Below are positions 1-11,091 of a stretch of DNA of 64,000 bases, piece after piece. Below the pieces are notes generated by a model. That model did no database searches and was not told where the DNA came from. It saw nothing but the letters and a program-made list of their open reading frames with translations. Within the stretch, counting starts at the first letter, position 1. Each line of letters starts with the position of its first letter. The position numbers were made by a program, and so were the translations under genes. The stretch lies in assembly GCA_949316235.1 (NCBI GenBank), contig OX438742.1, forward strand, positions 7,968,815-8,032,814. Direction: 5' to 3'. Source of the DNA: Oegoconia quadripuncta (lineage: Eukaryota > Arthropoda > Insecta > Lepidoptera > Autostichidae).

Positions 1-430
1 CCAGATGATTGCCACTGGTACTCCTTGATGGTCTTTATCTTACTCGTCTTTGTACTAGAATAATGTGCGATAATTATTAATGGCTTCTTTTTAAAAGTAT
101 TTTTAAAGTAGGTAGACCTTATTTGAATTATATTAGCTTCACTTGTAACTAATAAATCTTGGAAGTCAATTTTAACCTACTTCTAATTTTCGCATTGAAG
201 TGTTTAGTGCACCTTAGTATCAATATGTAGTTCAGATGACAATACTATAATATGGTGGAGCTGATCTAATGATGGAGGTAGGAGGTGGATGGTGGAACTC
301 TTCAGTGGCTACTAGTAAACCCCTCTAGTTTGGACCCGAGTGAACCCCCCGAGTATGATTATGCACTTGGTGTCGAGGATCTGATGATAGAGCTAGGAGG
401 TGGACGGTAGAACTCTAGCGTGTGTCTTAG
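1..430. repeat. Repeat family Z, two partial copies
   Basis: Two stretches (about 1-120 and 210-425) share phrases with six other places in the window: a 'GATTGCCACTGG ACTCCTTGATGG' block followed by 'ACTCGTCTTTGTACTAGAATAATGTG', and a block describing 'GATGACAATACTATAATATGG' then 'GAGCTGATCTAATGATGGAG'. Other copies lie near 6.4, 7.8, 17.4, 18.1, 36.1, 59.6 and 61.3 kb. No coding capacity is visible. I know similar text as a common lepidopteran interspersed repeat, but the parent element is not identified. Confidence 0.6.
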
Positions 431-1430
431 TTTTTTTACACTACATATTTTCACGTAGTTTAATCTTAAAAATAAAAAAACCGTACTCTAATTGGGCCAT
501 GTATTTTGAGATACATCCAATCAGACTGGACACAACGTCGTCTAACACAAAAAATTCGCCGTTTTTCTTTTGGGGATTAAAAATGTGCATGCATTTTTTG
601 AAAAAAAGCCAGGAAACTTTCCAGCGTCCTCGGCACTCCACCTCGCTCAGATGCAATAAACGTGCCAAAGGGAATTTTTTATTTGTAATCAGTTTGGGGT
701 TTGTAGTCACTTGATTATTAAACCAGCAGTTGCCAGCAACATTATTATCGTGGATTACACGAACAAAGTGTTATTACTGCATAAAAGTAAATAATTTTGT
801 TCAACATATCTCGCCCTTCCACCGACGTAGAGGACGAGAATACACGAGCATTTCTCCATGCAAAAAAAGGATATTTCCTAGTTAATAATGAAATAATTGA
901 ACCGTCATAAATTGGCAAAAGAACCGACTTCAGTAAGGGTTCAGTAAGGTTCCACTCTATATCTCCGGAGTTCATCATTAGATCTTAACCAAATTTATAC
1001 GGAACCACTGTGGTGATAAACATTATCAAACAAAAAAAAACAATCATGTTTAATTTATTTTTTCTTAAACTTCACTTTACTAACCAAAACTAAGTGCCGT
1101 ATGTCTCGAGTTCTTCAGAACATACGAAGATAATCTACATAATATTATGTATAGTTGGGTTCAGAAGTGTCTAGGTCAGGCGATTAAGGTTTTTATTAAT
1201 GGTTTTTAATTTCTAACAGATAAAACATTTGATGATGGTGCAGGCAAATGTACTACATAAGATTAGTAGTTAATTAATAGTAGCTTTAAAATACAAAAGT
1301 GTTCGACAAAGTCTGAATAATATTAGCTGGAACTGAATATGCACTTGCGCACCTAATTATACCAACTATTATGAGAAGCCTTTGCGTACATCACCCGTTG
1401 TTTCTAAATCCATAGTGTACAAGTAAAGTT
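431..1430. other. AT-rich, nothing recognised
   Basis: About 1 kb of AT-rich sequence. Short open frames of 77-104 codons on both strands look like chance or like repeat debris; none shows a domain, codon pattern or splice context that I can support. Confidence 0.5.
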
Positions 1431-4384
1431 GAAAGAAAGAAAGAAAGAAAGAAAGAAACTGTTTATTCGCCACTTTGACACATATACAACAATTGTTAGG
1501 CAAGTAAAATAACAGAACACTCAGATAAGTGTCGCAGCAGCGAAAGGGAAACGACTCAGCTATATGCTGACCCTATAAGAGCTCAGCGCTGGTTTACTGT
1601 CGCACCCAGAGCAGACGAGTTACCGTCGCTAGTTGCATAAAGACAGGACAAGTCAAATGAATTAAAATGTGCTATGTAAATTAAATAAATACATAAAGAT
1701 ATTTGTTATGTGCATAAAACTTGTATATATAAATAAACTTCCCTTGAAGAACAAAGATAAATAGAAAGAAGTTCACTGTTTGGGAAATGATTAATCGACT
1801 AGTGCAACTAAAATATATTGCTGCTAGTATCAATATAAATATAAATACAATGGCTCAGATCTAATAACGCCTGAATTTGCAAAGAGATGAAATATAAGTA
1901 ATAATAATAATAAAACGAGTAATTGAAAGAATATTGCCGCTATACAAGCACGTGAGTAAATGCTGCAAGCTTAGCTTGCTGGTCCAGTAGATACCTTCGG
2001 AAGTGCAGTTTAACAATTGACTTAGAAAGCGGACGTCTAAGGGGTGGTGGCAGGTTATTCCAACATTTACTAGCTTGATAGCGGAAACTGCCCTCGAAAG
2101 CTCGTGTACTATGAAAAGGTGTGGATAGGATGAAACATTTAGCTCTTCTTGAATTGTAGCTTTGGTGAAATTTAGACCATTCTAATTTCTCATATAGATA
2201 CTTGGGACGTTTAGTTTTAATGACATTGTGTAATAACCCAGCAAAGTGCAACTGACGTCTTGATTCCATATTAAGCAGGCCTATTTTAACCAACTGTGGT
2301 GTTATGTGAGAACGTCTAGGTAATTTAATACAAAATCTGATGCAAGCATTCTGTACTCTTTGTATCACACGTTTAGTCCTAGCTAGCAAACACGGACCAA
2401 ATACTACATCGCCGTAATTTAATTTTGAGAGGATCAAGCATTCGCACAATTTAAGTCTTATTTCCTTACCAAGCAGATGTCGTACTTTATATAATATTTT
2501 AAGACGAAAGAAACAACCTTTGGCGACATTAGTTATGTGTTCCTCGAATTGAAGCCTACTGTCCATAAGCACTCCCAAGTTTCGAGCCTGATGTACGCGC
2601 TCTACGTCAGATCCTAGTATTGATAGAACCGGTGCATGCGTCAAAGTAGACTCAATTTGCTTTTTGGAACCAAAAATCATAAATTTTGACTTACGAGGAT
2701 TTAATACCAAAGCATTCGTGTGCGCCCAGGAAGCCACTCTATCGAGATCCAAGTTTAACTTCTCAATGCAGGGGGCTATATCATGGGGGTTCACAGAGTT
2801 GTAGATCTGCACATCGTCAGCGTAAAGATGAAACTTGCTGTTCTGAATATGACTCACAATATCTGCAGTATACAGTATGAACAGGAGAGGACCCAGAATC
2901 GACCCCTGCGGTACTCCTCTATTAACGTCCCGAGGAGCAGACCAGACCAGAGAGCCATCGCTAGCCTGAAGTTTTACCAATTGAGATCGACCAGCTAAGT
3001 AACTGTTAAACCAATCGATGGTTGAAGAGTCAAATCCATAATATGCACACTTAGAAAGAAGCAAAGACGTATTAATACAGTCGAATGCTCGCGAAAAGTC
3101 GAGCAAGGTTAGGATCGTACTCATACCTTTATCCTGGGCAGTTAAAATGTTGTCTATAACGTCAAGCAGAGCAGTGGCTGTGCCAAGCCCCTTCCTGAAC
3201 CCCGACTGAACTACTGGCAGTAGATCGTTGTCCTCCAGATACTTCGTAAGTTGTACATGTACTATCCTCTCTAGTACTTTAGAGAGACAGGGCAGAATAC
3301 TAATAGGTCTAAGGTCCTTGAACTGCACAGGGTTAGGAATCTTTGGAATGGGCGTTATGAGAGCAGTCCTCCACGACTCTGGAAACGTAGCCGTAGTAAT
3401 AGACTTGTTAATTATCCATGTGATGATAGGGAGGGTATGTGGCAAAGTCAACAAGATCATTTCTGCGTTAATACCGTCGATGCCTTCTGCGTTAGATTTA
3501 ATGGATAAAAAAGCTCTGGCTACGTCAGTTTCATCGACAGGTTTTAATTTAAACACAGAATCACCAACTCTGTTAAATTCATAAAAAGTCAACATAGATA
3601 TCGATACTGTGTCTGTACCAGGAAGGTCCAAAAAGTGTGCATTAATTTCGTCGGGATCGCTAAACTTTATTGGAAGAGTGGTGTCTTTATTGGAATCATT
3701 AAGAACCGCACGTTTCAAGTTGTTCCAGAATTTTTTGGAGTCCATAACTAGTTCGTTGATCTTACGATTAAAATATGCTCGTTGTTCGTTATACATGCTT
3801 AGTTTAACAAGTTTTTTTAAAGATTTATAGTAATCTCTATGCGGTTCTGATTTAGTGGAGCGGTAGCGTTTAAGTGCTTTATCACGTAATTTACACAGTA
3901 ACTTTAAGTTAGCTGTCATCCAAGGAGTAGGTTTAGTTTTGACAAACACAGTCTTAAGAGGGGCATGTGCATCAAATAAGGTCAAAATGAGCGTATCATA
4001 GATATTAAGCATATCATCCACAGTTCTCGCGTATCGTATAGCTTCCCAGTCTAAGCTTGTTAAATCTCGATTGAACGCGTCAATGTCAATGTCTTTAATT
4101 GGCCTAAATGTAATAAATTTTGGTTTAAATTTTTCTTTAACTATGTTAAGTGTTGCATTTATCATTGCGTGCCCATTTATTCCAGTTACATTAGACACAT
4201 CAACCCGTTTCACCGCTATGTCAGTACATATGAGGTCGATGAGCGTCGCATTATTATCCGTAAAATGAGTAGGTTCCGTCACAATCTGACTAAGCCCAAT
4301 GCATTGTAAAAAATTATTAAGTAAAAGACGTTTGTTATCTCCGACATCCAACTGATTAATATTAATTAAGTTGAACGCTTTACC
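1431..4384 (-). mobile_element. 5'-truncated non-LTR retrotransposon (CR1/Jockey group)
   Basis: The element runs right to left. Its 3' end is a microsatellite tail, seen on the plus strand as (GAAA)n at 1431-1458, preceded in element sense by an AATAAA-like signal (plus-strand TTTATT at 1462-1467). A 3' UTR of about 480 bases separates the tail from the ORF stop at 1940. The 5' end is lost inside the endonuclease domain, near 4361-4384, where the frame meets a stop. An 8-base match, AAGTTGAA at 1426-1433 and at 4368-4375, could be the target-site duplication, but it overlaps the tail on one side and may be chance. A second, decayed copy of this 3' UTR is at 11420-11560. Clade placement between CR1, Jockey and relatives is not settled by eye. 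Confidence 0.88.
1940..4351 (-). CDS. LINE ORF2: endonuclease remnant plus intact reverse transcriptase
   Basis: Encodes the polymerase of a non-LTR retrotransposon, which nicks target DNA and copies its RNA there. Residues 1-70 are the C-terminal end of an APE-type endonuclease. Its usual Ser-Asp-His end motif reads Asn-Gly-His (residues 59-61), so the catalytic Asp is gone. Residues 285-560 form the RT: KSNAEGIDGI (285-294), motif A LLDFSRAFD with Asp418, motif B GVPQGSILGP (479-488), and motif C YADD (510-513). The remaining 240 residues match the usual C-terminal region of such proteins. There is no internal stop or frameshift over 803 codons. The listed start is a TTG, not a real start: the frame continues open for about 11 codons upstream (to 4384), because the 5' part is missing. 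The RT appears recent, yet the copy cannot be autonomous. Confidence 0.92.
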   Translation of the reverse strand: MDVGDNKRLLLNNFLQCIGLSQIVTEPTHFTDNNATLIDLICTDIAVKRVDVSNVTGINGHAMINATLNIVKEKFKPKFITFRPIKDIDIDAFNRDLTSLDWEAIRYARTVDDMLNIYDTLILTLFDAHAPLKTVFVKTKPTPWMTANLKLLCKLRDKALKRYRSTKSEPHRDYYKSLKKLVKLSMYNEQRAYFNRKINELVMDSKKFWNNLKRAVLNDSNKDTTLPIKFSDPDEINAHFLDLPGTDTVSISMLTFYEFNRVGDSVFKLKPVDETDVARAFLSIKSNAEGIDGINAEMILLTLPHTLPIITWIINKSITTATFPESWRTALITPIPKIPNPVQFKDLRPISILPCLSKVLERIVHVQLTKYLEDNDLLPVVQSGFRKGLGTATALLDVIDNILTAQDKGMSTILTLLDFSRAFDCINTSLLLSKCAYYGFDSSTIDWFNSYLAGRSQLVKLQASDGSLVWSAPRDVNRGVPQGSILGPLLFILYTADIVSHIQNSKFHLYADDVQIYNSVNPHDIAPCIEKLNLDLDRVASWAHTNALVLNPRKSKFMIFGSKKQIESTLTHAPVLSILGSDVERVHQARNLGVLMDSRLQFEEHITNVAKGCFFRLKILYKVRHLLGKEIRLKLCECLILSKLNYGDVVFGPCLLARTKRVIQRVQNACIRFCIKLPRRSHITPQLVKIGLLNMESRRQLHFAGLLHNVIKTKRPKYLYEKLEWSKFHQSYNSRRAKCFILSTPFHSTRAFEGSFRYQASKCWNNLPPPLRRPLSKSIVKLHFRRYLLDQQAKLAAFTHVLV

Positions 4385-4544
4385 TCACAAAGCGCTGTTC
4401 GTGGCGTGAGTGTGACGCCGGTGAGATCGCGCCCCCTCCCGCCCATTCGTCAAAGAGTAAAAAAAAACAGCAACAAACTTCAGTCTATGATTTTGTTCAT
4501 ATTCATATTTTCCCAAAAATCGCATCCTACAACCGTATTCTAAA

Positions 4545-5038
4545 TAAATATAAGTAATAAATCCTTGGACGTATACGCGCCATCTAGATCAAACCTAAAT
4601 CAGCGTCAAGTACAAAGGAGTGTTTAAGTTTGGCTCTACATTAAGCTTAAAAACCGGTTTTCTTAAAGATCGAAACCACATGGGTATTGAATCAATTAAG
4701 CAGTTTTTATAATGGTTTCCATTTCATTATTATCGACGACGCACCGTCTCTATCACTAGAAATTTCAAACGACTCCGACGCGTGCACTATCTGTCAGGAT
4801 TAATCCGGTTAATTAAGGTTTAAGGTAGCGCTCTCATATCGAACGCCCTGCGAATAAAACCTTTATCAAAATCCGGTAAAGACCTTTATTTACCGTTATT
4901 TTCGAAATCGTTTACAAGCCCTGAGTTCCAAACTAAGCTGCTGAGCTTGTATTATGGATACCAGATGGTTCATATACTATACAAATACATTTTATTGTAA
5001 ATATTATACATATTATAAATGAAAACATCCATCCATCG
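4545..5038 (-). mobile_element. SINE-A copy split by repeat X
   Basis: Two pieces of the same tRNA-derived SINE, 4545-4583 and 4922-5038, join into the family 3' region when the intervening X repeat is taken out: the first ends at '...GCGCCATCTAG' and the second resumes at 'AGTTCCAAACTAAGC'. The tRNA-like head is absent. This shows that X inserted after the SINE. Confidence 0.7.
4584..4921 (+). repeat. Repeat X, copy inside SINE-A
   Basis: Shares a run of phrases with copies at 22.5, 32.9, 38.0 and 39.1 kb: 'GTTTGGCTCTAC', 'AAAAACCGGTTTTCTTAA', 'ACTTCAAACGAC CCGACGCGTGCA' (here slightly changed) and 'CTTTATTTACCG TATT'. It is rich in AACCGGTT motifs and has no long ORF. It is an unclassified, probably non-autonomous element; the ends are not clear. 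Confidence 0.6.
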
Positions 5039-6329
5039 TTTTAAAATAGATCGATTCGGAAAGTAAAACATTTAGGATTCGTTTTTGTCCACATTAACAG
5101 CCTTTTTTTTAAGCCAATCTGATATTACTAACCGGAAATGGTTAACGTACCTCTGGAGCACGGAAAAACTGTTTTGAGAATAAGCTAAAAGTTCTTTAAG
5201 CCCCCATAAGACCTTTACGTCATCCAAATACACCAAACCACTTCGAAACGGTTTAAACTGTCCCATCGTTTAGTCTTTAATATAAAAACATGCATTTCTG
5301 ATATATATCCGGAAAAAGAACTAACACGTGCAACGCCATCAAATTATGTATTACCCGACGTTTTTCGTCCGGAGATATAAATGCTGCTAGGGTCATCCAT
5401 CCAAGGAGTGATAGCACCACAAATTGATTAGCTTTTATATGGCAACACTCTGAAAAATCAACTATTTCTTACTTAGTTTCCTGTGGAACAGCTGATATTT
5501 ACGATTTCGAATCAAAATGGTTCCATTAATAGTGTCGCTTTGGTATGCGACCGTATTGTTGTCACAGTTAACTTGTTTCAGGAACGGTTATAACACTAAC
5601 ATTATGTATGTATGTATAATGCTAACCTTGGTTTCCAATCGGTGCGTGTCCACACACGCACCTGTCTGAGTTTGAGTCTGACACCACTGTCAGACTCAAA
5701 CAAAAATCAAAAAAAAAGCATTTATGTGCATCTATATACATACACATAACAAATTTTATATATAAAAATACAATTAAAACAATAATACACAAGTACAGAA
5801 ACTTATGTGCGTACTTGTATCGATCAGTTGCTCCTGCATGCGTGAATGTCTTTGAGCCAGAAATTGTTCACGGGGGTGATTGAATCACGGACCCAAATGT
5901 CTTTTTTTTCTCTTTTTCTTCCTTGATCATAGAACTTTTTGGATACAGGTATTGCATTGCAAGCAAAAGTATAACTTTATTCAGTTAAGTCCCATCACGT
6001 CCATAAATAGTTTTCGTGTACGAAATAGAAAGTGCAACGAATGTTTGCTTAAAAGCAAGCTCATTCAGGAGAATGAATGCTGTATTTGCCAGTTCAAGAG
6101 CATGCTCAATTTTAGCATACTCTTAAGCATGCTGTATAGCGTGTTATTAAAGAGCATGTCTATCTGTACTATAACATTGGGTTATATAGAATGAAGATTC
6201 GAGTTCGAGTTCGAGTTGTTGATGATTAAGGCCTTTGCAGTTTATGTTCAAATTACAACCGCTAATTACTCTAACTAAAATATTCATTGAATACTTTTTA
6301 AGTTACAAATAAAACACTTATTACCACCC
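5039..6329. other. Mostly unassigned, contains paired hairpins
   Basis: AT-rich DNA without a recognised element. The ORFs here (64 and 104 codons) have no supported identity. Two neighbouring perfect hairpins at 5641-5701 are listed separately. A short (TTCGAG)n run is at about 6191-6208. Confidence 0.5.
5641..5701. repeat. Two adjacent perfect hairpins
   Basis: GGTGCGTGT (5641-5649) pairs with ACACGCACC (5654-5662) over a 4-base loop. Seven bases on, GTTTGAGTCTGAC (5670-5682) pairs with GTCAGACTCAAAC (5689-5701) over a 6-base loop. Both are perfect. They may be the ends of a small palindromic element; no target duplication is evident. Confidence 0.7.
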
Positions 6330-6480
6330 TTTGGTACCACGTAAGCGCCCTAAAAGAATGGATAAGGGGATAAGCGTCTAATAGATAGACGTATCTAGAA
6401 TCAACTCCTGCTGGCCGGGATCGTTTGCTGATCAGGGGAATTCCTTAACGGTTTATATCACGAATACCAAAGAACAATGG
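6330..6480 (+). repeat. Repeat V joined to a Z fragment
   Basis: The first part (ACCACGTAAGCG... GGATAAGGGGATAAGCGTC) recurs in reverse at 24771-24880 and in part near 8381. The second part (GGGAATTCCTTAACGG) matches family Z at 18.1 kb. Both are non-coding repeats. Confidence 0.5.
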
Positions 6481-7734
6481 CGAACTTCCATACATAGTTT
6501 TATTTAAAGCCAAATTCCCGCGTCTTCGGGTCAAAAATATTCTAGGTGGTTTAGCGTTAGTTTACTAACTTGCTTGTGAAAGTTTTTTTAACCAGAGAAG
6601 CCAGACATAAAAGATATTTCGTTTTTAGTATTTGTAGGTTATGTCACTTTTTAAGTAGGTAACTCGTAATTGTCCACATTCACAAGTACCTAGGTTTATG
6701 TACTAAACAATACTGTAGTAGATATAATTACTACGTTGCATTTCAGCAGGCATGCAACTACTTTAAAGACGTACCGCCTTGCAATTTATTACTCAGGTAT
6801 GCTTAGTGGGTGGCGGATGTAAGAGGACGTTCACCAAACCACAGAATATTTCACCAAACCATAGAATATATAGATATATATATAGATATTAGCGACCAAA
6901 CATAGCCACAACACAGTGCAGGCAGTTATTCCTTGCTCTGGGCATAACCTCAGCTCGAACTGCTCACCACACTGAACGGAAGCTTTTTTAAGGTGCAGGC
7001 TGGTAACATCCATCTTTAAGAGAAAAATAGGGGCACCTACCTACATAGTAGGATAAATACTATTTAAATAAGAGATAGGTGCTGACAGACCTGATCAGCA
7101 ACGAACTATACTTAAAGCAGGCCACAAATTCAATTAGTGTAAGTAATGTGATTTATCAATAACACCTTCTCAGAGGGGAAATTATTCAGAGTCCATAAAC
7201 AGTCTGGGTGAAATATAAAACGGAAAAATATGAAAGCAAGCAACACGATACAACGCCAGAGCAATTGTAAAAAACGGTAGATCCATCATGACAGTCTGTA
7301 CCTCAGTGTTGCCATAACATTTATTTCATTTATTGCAAAAATGTTGCTACCAGGCTCTTTATTGCGCTAGAGACATGAGATTATACATTATAAAAATACC
7401 TAGATACACTTAATTGCTGTTTTTTTAATTTGTTTATTTATTTACTAACACTATGCTGGCAATATTGTTACCTACGGTACTTACGGCACAATCGGCTCAT
7501 AGAGCGAGCGCACATTAGCAAAAGGTGAGTATTAATTTAGTGATATGGTAACACCATATTGACCAAAAATAAAATAGAAATTTAGAAAGAGTCAAAACTT
7601 GTTGTAATTAGCATTATTTTTTATCAGGCTTTAAGAAGTTAAAGTAATAATTCCAAAAAACACCGAAAATTATTGGAATTAGTTCAGTTTTAATGAGATT
7701 TCAAGACGCTTTAAAATTAGATAAATAAAAATTC
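6481..7734. other. AT-rich, nothing recognised
   Basis: No SINE, LINE or MITE signature that I can recognise. A short TATAGATA-type simple repeat lies near 6868-6888. Confidence 0.45.
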
Positions 7735-7880
7735 GCCATTGTTCTTTTGTACACTCCGTTAATTTTGATAGATAAACATTATTTTTGCGATGTCCTGATG
7801 CTGCAGCCAAGATTGTCTTCTCAAGAGGGATCTCCTCAACGCACAAATCCGAAATTTTGCATACACGGTTAGATTAGAAT
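7735..7880 (+). repeat. Repeat family Z fragment
   Basis: 'GATGTCCTGATGCTGCAGC AAGATTGTC' and 'GAAATTTTGCATACACGG' match the Z copy at 17980-18270 with moderate divergence. Confidence 0.5.
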
Positions 7881-8267
7881 AATATATGATACTCATGATG
7901 AAGTATTAAAAGCTTGTTTTTAAAAGTATATATATTGTTGAACTTATTTAGTTCAATCCCTACATACACAATACTACAGTTTATAATAATTTATTGTTAA
8001 CTTGAATACTCGTAGAAAGATAACAGGTGACGTCCGTTCATAATTGCGGGAACCTAACATACACCCGACTATGAATGACACTTATATAGAGCTGTTAAAC
8101 TGCCTACTATAACCGTTCTGTCAGATCAATTATTTCAAAAATGTGGGTGGTGTTGTATATATTTTTTTCTGAATTATAACATGTTTTTGCGTTTAAATCA
8201 AACGTCCTATATTTTGTATAGTACCATTATATAAATTTAAAATATATATGTTCAAATTATTACAGAC

Positions 8268-8475
8268 TAGCTTTCGGCCCGCGGCTTCGCCTGCATGGAA
8301 GAACTTTATCGCTGCCCAGGCGGATTTTTAAAATGCCCTACCACCAACCATATATGCATACACCTATCACAATAATGGATATATTAGGCGTTTATCCTGT
8401 TATCCTTACTTCTACTTACGTCTCACCAAATTTTACCAACGAAGACGAGCTAAACAGCACATTGTGAGCGATTGA
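8268..8475 (+). repeat. Chimera of repeats R, SINE-C and V
   Basis: 8268-8316 is the 'CGGCCCGCGGCTTCGCCTGC' end of repeat R. It switches at once to 'GGCGGATTTTTAAAATGCCC' (8320-8350), an internal piece of SINE-C in minus orientation, and then to a V-like piece (8381-8475). The abrupt joins suggest illegitimate recombination or deletion between repeats. Confidence 0.5.
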
Positions 8476-8965
8476 ACACAAACATTTTTAAATGGTATAT
8501 GACGGCAGAGTACTACCGCAACAGTTGTCAATCAATCGTGATTCCTAGTAACCTACAGAACTGTGCTCAGATTTGCTGCTTTGAGGACAAAAAGTGAGTA
8601 ATATATTGTACTACATGAAATAATGTATCACTGAATTAGCGAGACACTTCGGCAATCATAATTCGAGTTAACAAGGAAAATATTGACTAAAAACTTGATT
8701 TTTGGTGAAGGCGCGTACACTTCCAGCTGATTGGCAAATTCACACGTAAGAGCGAGATACGCTACGACGGCGGTGGAACGCTCGCGTTATCTGGCGCGCT
8801 TAGTCCTTGGATGGGATAACACTACCAATGGCATTTTCATACGAGTGTTGACATAATTTTAAGGAAACGCTAAATAGTCGGTATTGGTTATTTCAAATAG
8901 GACAAGTCGGTGGACTATAAGAACAGATTGAAAATCGGTGGGTAGGTACTAGTCTGACGCAAATT

Positions 8966-9195
8966 GACGACCCGTTTGATGTAGTGGTTAGAGACTCTGC
9001 TCACTATATCTAGAGGTCGCGGGCTCGAATTCCGCTAAGGGCATATATTTGTATGATGAATATGGATATGTGTAACCGAGTTATGGATGTTTTCATTTAT
9101 AATATTTAGGTATATTTTACAAAAGGAGAGATATATCTACAACACAAGCCTATTTGCTTAGTATGAAACTAGATGGCGCTGTGCGTTTTACGTTT
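8966..9195 (+). mobile_element. SINE-A, full length, diverged
   Basis: Starts with the tRNA-like head GACGACCCGTTTGATGTAG and a B-box region (GGGCTCGAATTCCGC). It then has the family body 'TGTAACCGAGTTATGGATG' and the end 'ACTAGATGGCGCTGTG'. Several substitutions mark it as old. Confidence 0.8.
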
Positions 9196-9350
9196 TAAAT
9201 GCGCTGTGTTCACCCTCATTTGATGCATTTCTGTGTGATCGGTGGATGTTGTTTCAAGCAAGTTGTTTTAATCTTTGGAACACCCAACGCTTATGTTTGG
9301 GAGATCTCTGACCACCCCATTTGGGATCGTGATCAGAAATTGCATTGTAA
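9196..9350 (+). repeat. Repeat family W, 3' part
   Basis: Carries 'GGAACACCCAACGCTTATG', 'TTTGGGAGATCTCTG' and 'CCACCCCATTTGGGAT', also present at 30.1, 33.6 and 40.7 kb. Non-coding. Confidence 0.55.
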
Positions 9351-10426
9351 ACTTGGGTAATGAAAAAAATTATTATTATTATTAAAATGATTATTTATAA
9401 TATTAAATATGTGTCCGTATATAAAGCTTTGGTAAAAGTAGTGAACTTGACCTGGATTGACCGGCCACATACCATTAACATGGTGCTTTACTTACCTATA
9501 ATTAAATTAAAATGTACGTCCTTTGGAAATAATTAAGTCGCGTAATTTTGGCAACTAAATTTTTACAACATACCAACAACTATCAAAACATCATACTATT
9601 AAGAAAACAATAATACTTTGATACATACTTACTCAAATTGAAAACAGTAACACCATTCTTAAAAGACGTTCAGTTGAAAAATAATCCTAGTGCAGTATTC
9701 CTTCAAAAAGACGGTTGAACGCAGAGAGGCTTAGCTGTACAATTGTAAACTTCACTACAAAGAATAAAAAGTTCAGTATTGATTGATTGAAAAATTGTAT
9801 AAACTCTAAACGGATTCACATGTAGAACATTCCCGTGTTATCGTATCTCGAGAATATCATGCAGTGGACTTATTGACTTTTATTAATATACTGTGCCATC
9901 ACCAACGCCAACACCGCAGGTGGTAACATCTGCTCTTACTAAATCTACATTTTATATTAATTTAAATTAAAACAAAATGTTGTTTTCATATTTACAATAC
10001 ATTAATTAGAGCTTATCGTAGTGTAGATCGATTCTTACCCTAGAAACGTCTCCGTGCCGACTGCCGAGTGATATGCGTGCATTAAGGCTTAAACATGATA
10101 AATAGCTACTAATTAGCTGTATGTAGGTAAGCATATATCATTATAAAGGCTGAAATTAATAGGCATTATATTTTAAGTTATTCTTTTTCCCTACTGAACG
10201 ACATCGTAAGTGCTGCGGCTAATGTCGGAGGTTCGCAGGACCGAATAATTTATTGTATATAAACTGAGTTATGACTTTTTGATAGGCTTTTTAATTGTAG
10301 GTCTATATATTATTATTACTCCCTTTATAATTATCTATTTATGTTCTTACAGTGAGTCCTGTTAGAATTGTAAGAAAGTCAGTAAAAAAGGAAACAGAAG
10401 TTCTTATTGGTTGCTATACTAATGCT
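9351..10426. other. AT-rich, nothing recognised
   Basis: No element signature or credible ORF seen. Confidence 0.45.
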
Positions 10427-10735
10427 ACCGCCTTCGATGGCTTAATGTAAACAACTTAGAAAATATATTAGGTTCATGTTTAGTACTCGATTTGGTTGGT
10501 GGTGTTTTAAATGTTAGCTTGGTAGCTAGCCAGGCGATGGTGGTCCATCTTATCTAAATCTGTTGCAAAACAGCCAGTTTAATAGTATTGTTTTTTATAG
10601 GTTTAATAGTGTTAGGAGAGCCTGTTCCCCATATAATATGGAGTTAGCGGGTAGCGCTAACATCTACGGGCTTATTTTCACTTAATATCAGATGTGATTG
10701 AGGTCAAGTGATAACTCGTTGTGCGTAAAAAAAGA
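10427..10735 (+). mobile_element. SINE-C, decayed copy
   Basis: Begins with ACCGCCTTCGATGGCTTAAT (box A region) and ends with 'GTGATTGAGGTCAAGTGATA ACTCGTTGTGCGTAAAAAAAG', the family's tail. The B box is lost and the middle is heavily changed. Confidence 0.65.
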
Positions 10736-10788
10736 AAATACATTCATGTTTAACCGCTTCCGTAGATAAAACACAACTTAAGGTTTAC

Positions 10789-11010
10789 AAAACATCGGTC
10801 GCGGATTCGATTCCCAGCTGGGTATACGTTTAGCACCCACTCGGATTGGTTTGTAGAATGGTAAGGCAATTTAAGTTGTCCGTCTGAATTGCTACGACTA
10901 TCTTACATAAATTTGCTATGATATAAATTGGTGACTTCTCTTTCGTCCTTCACTTAACATCAGGTGAGTTTAAGGTTCAGTGCTAACCAATTGTATATAA
11001 AAAAAAACAT
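10789..11010 (+). mobile_element. SINE-C-like, diverged copy
   Basis: Has a B box (GGATTCGATTCCCAGC), the CTCGGATTGGTTTGTAG segment, 'TTCACTTAACATCAGGTGAG' and a poly-A end. It is less similar to the other copies and may be a sister subfamily. Confidence 0.55.
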
Positions 11011-11091
11011 TACGATCCGTATCATTATTCGTTATCTTTTATATAATCCTAACTTAGAATAGACCCTGGGAACAGCTACAATCGTCTAAAA

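Noticed and set aside
2686..4268. Plus-strand ORFs of 64-118 codons opposite the LINE
   Set aside because: They are antisense shadows of the reverse transcriptase frame, with no signal of their own.
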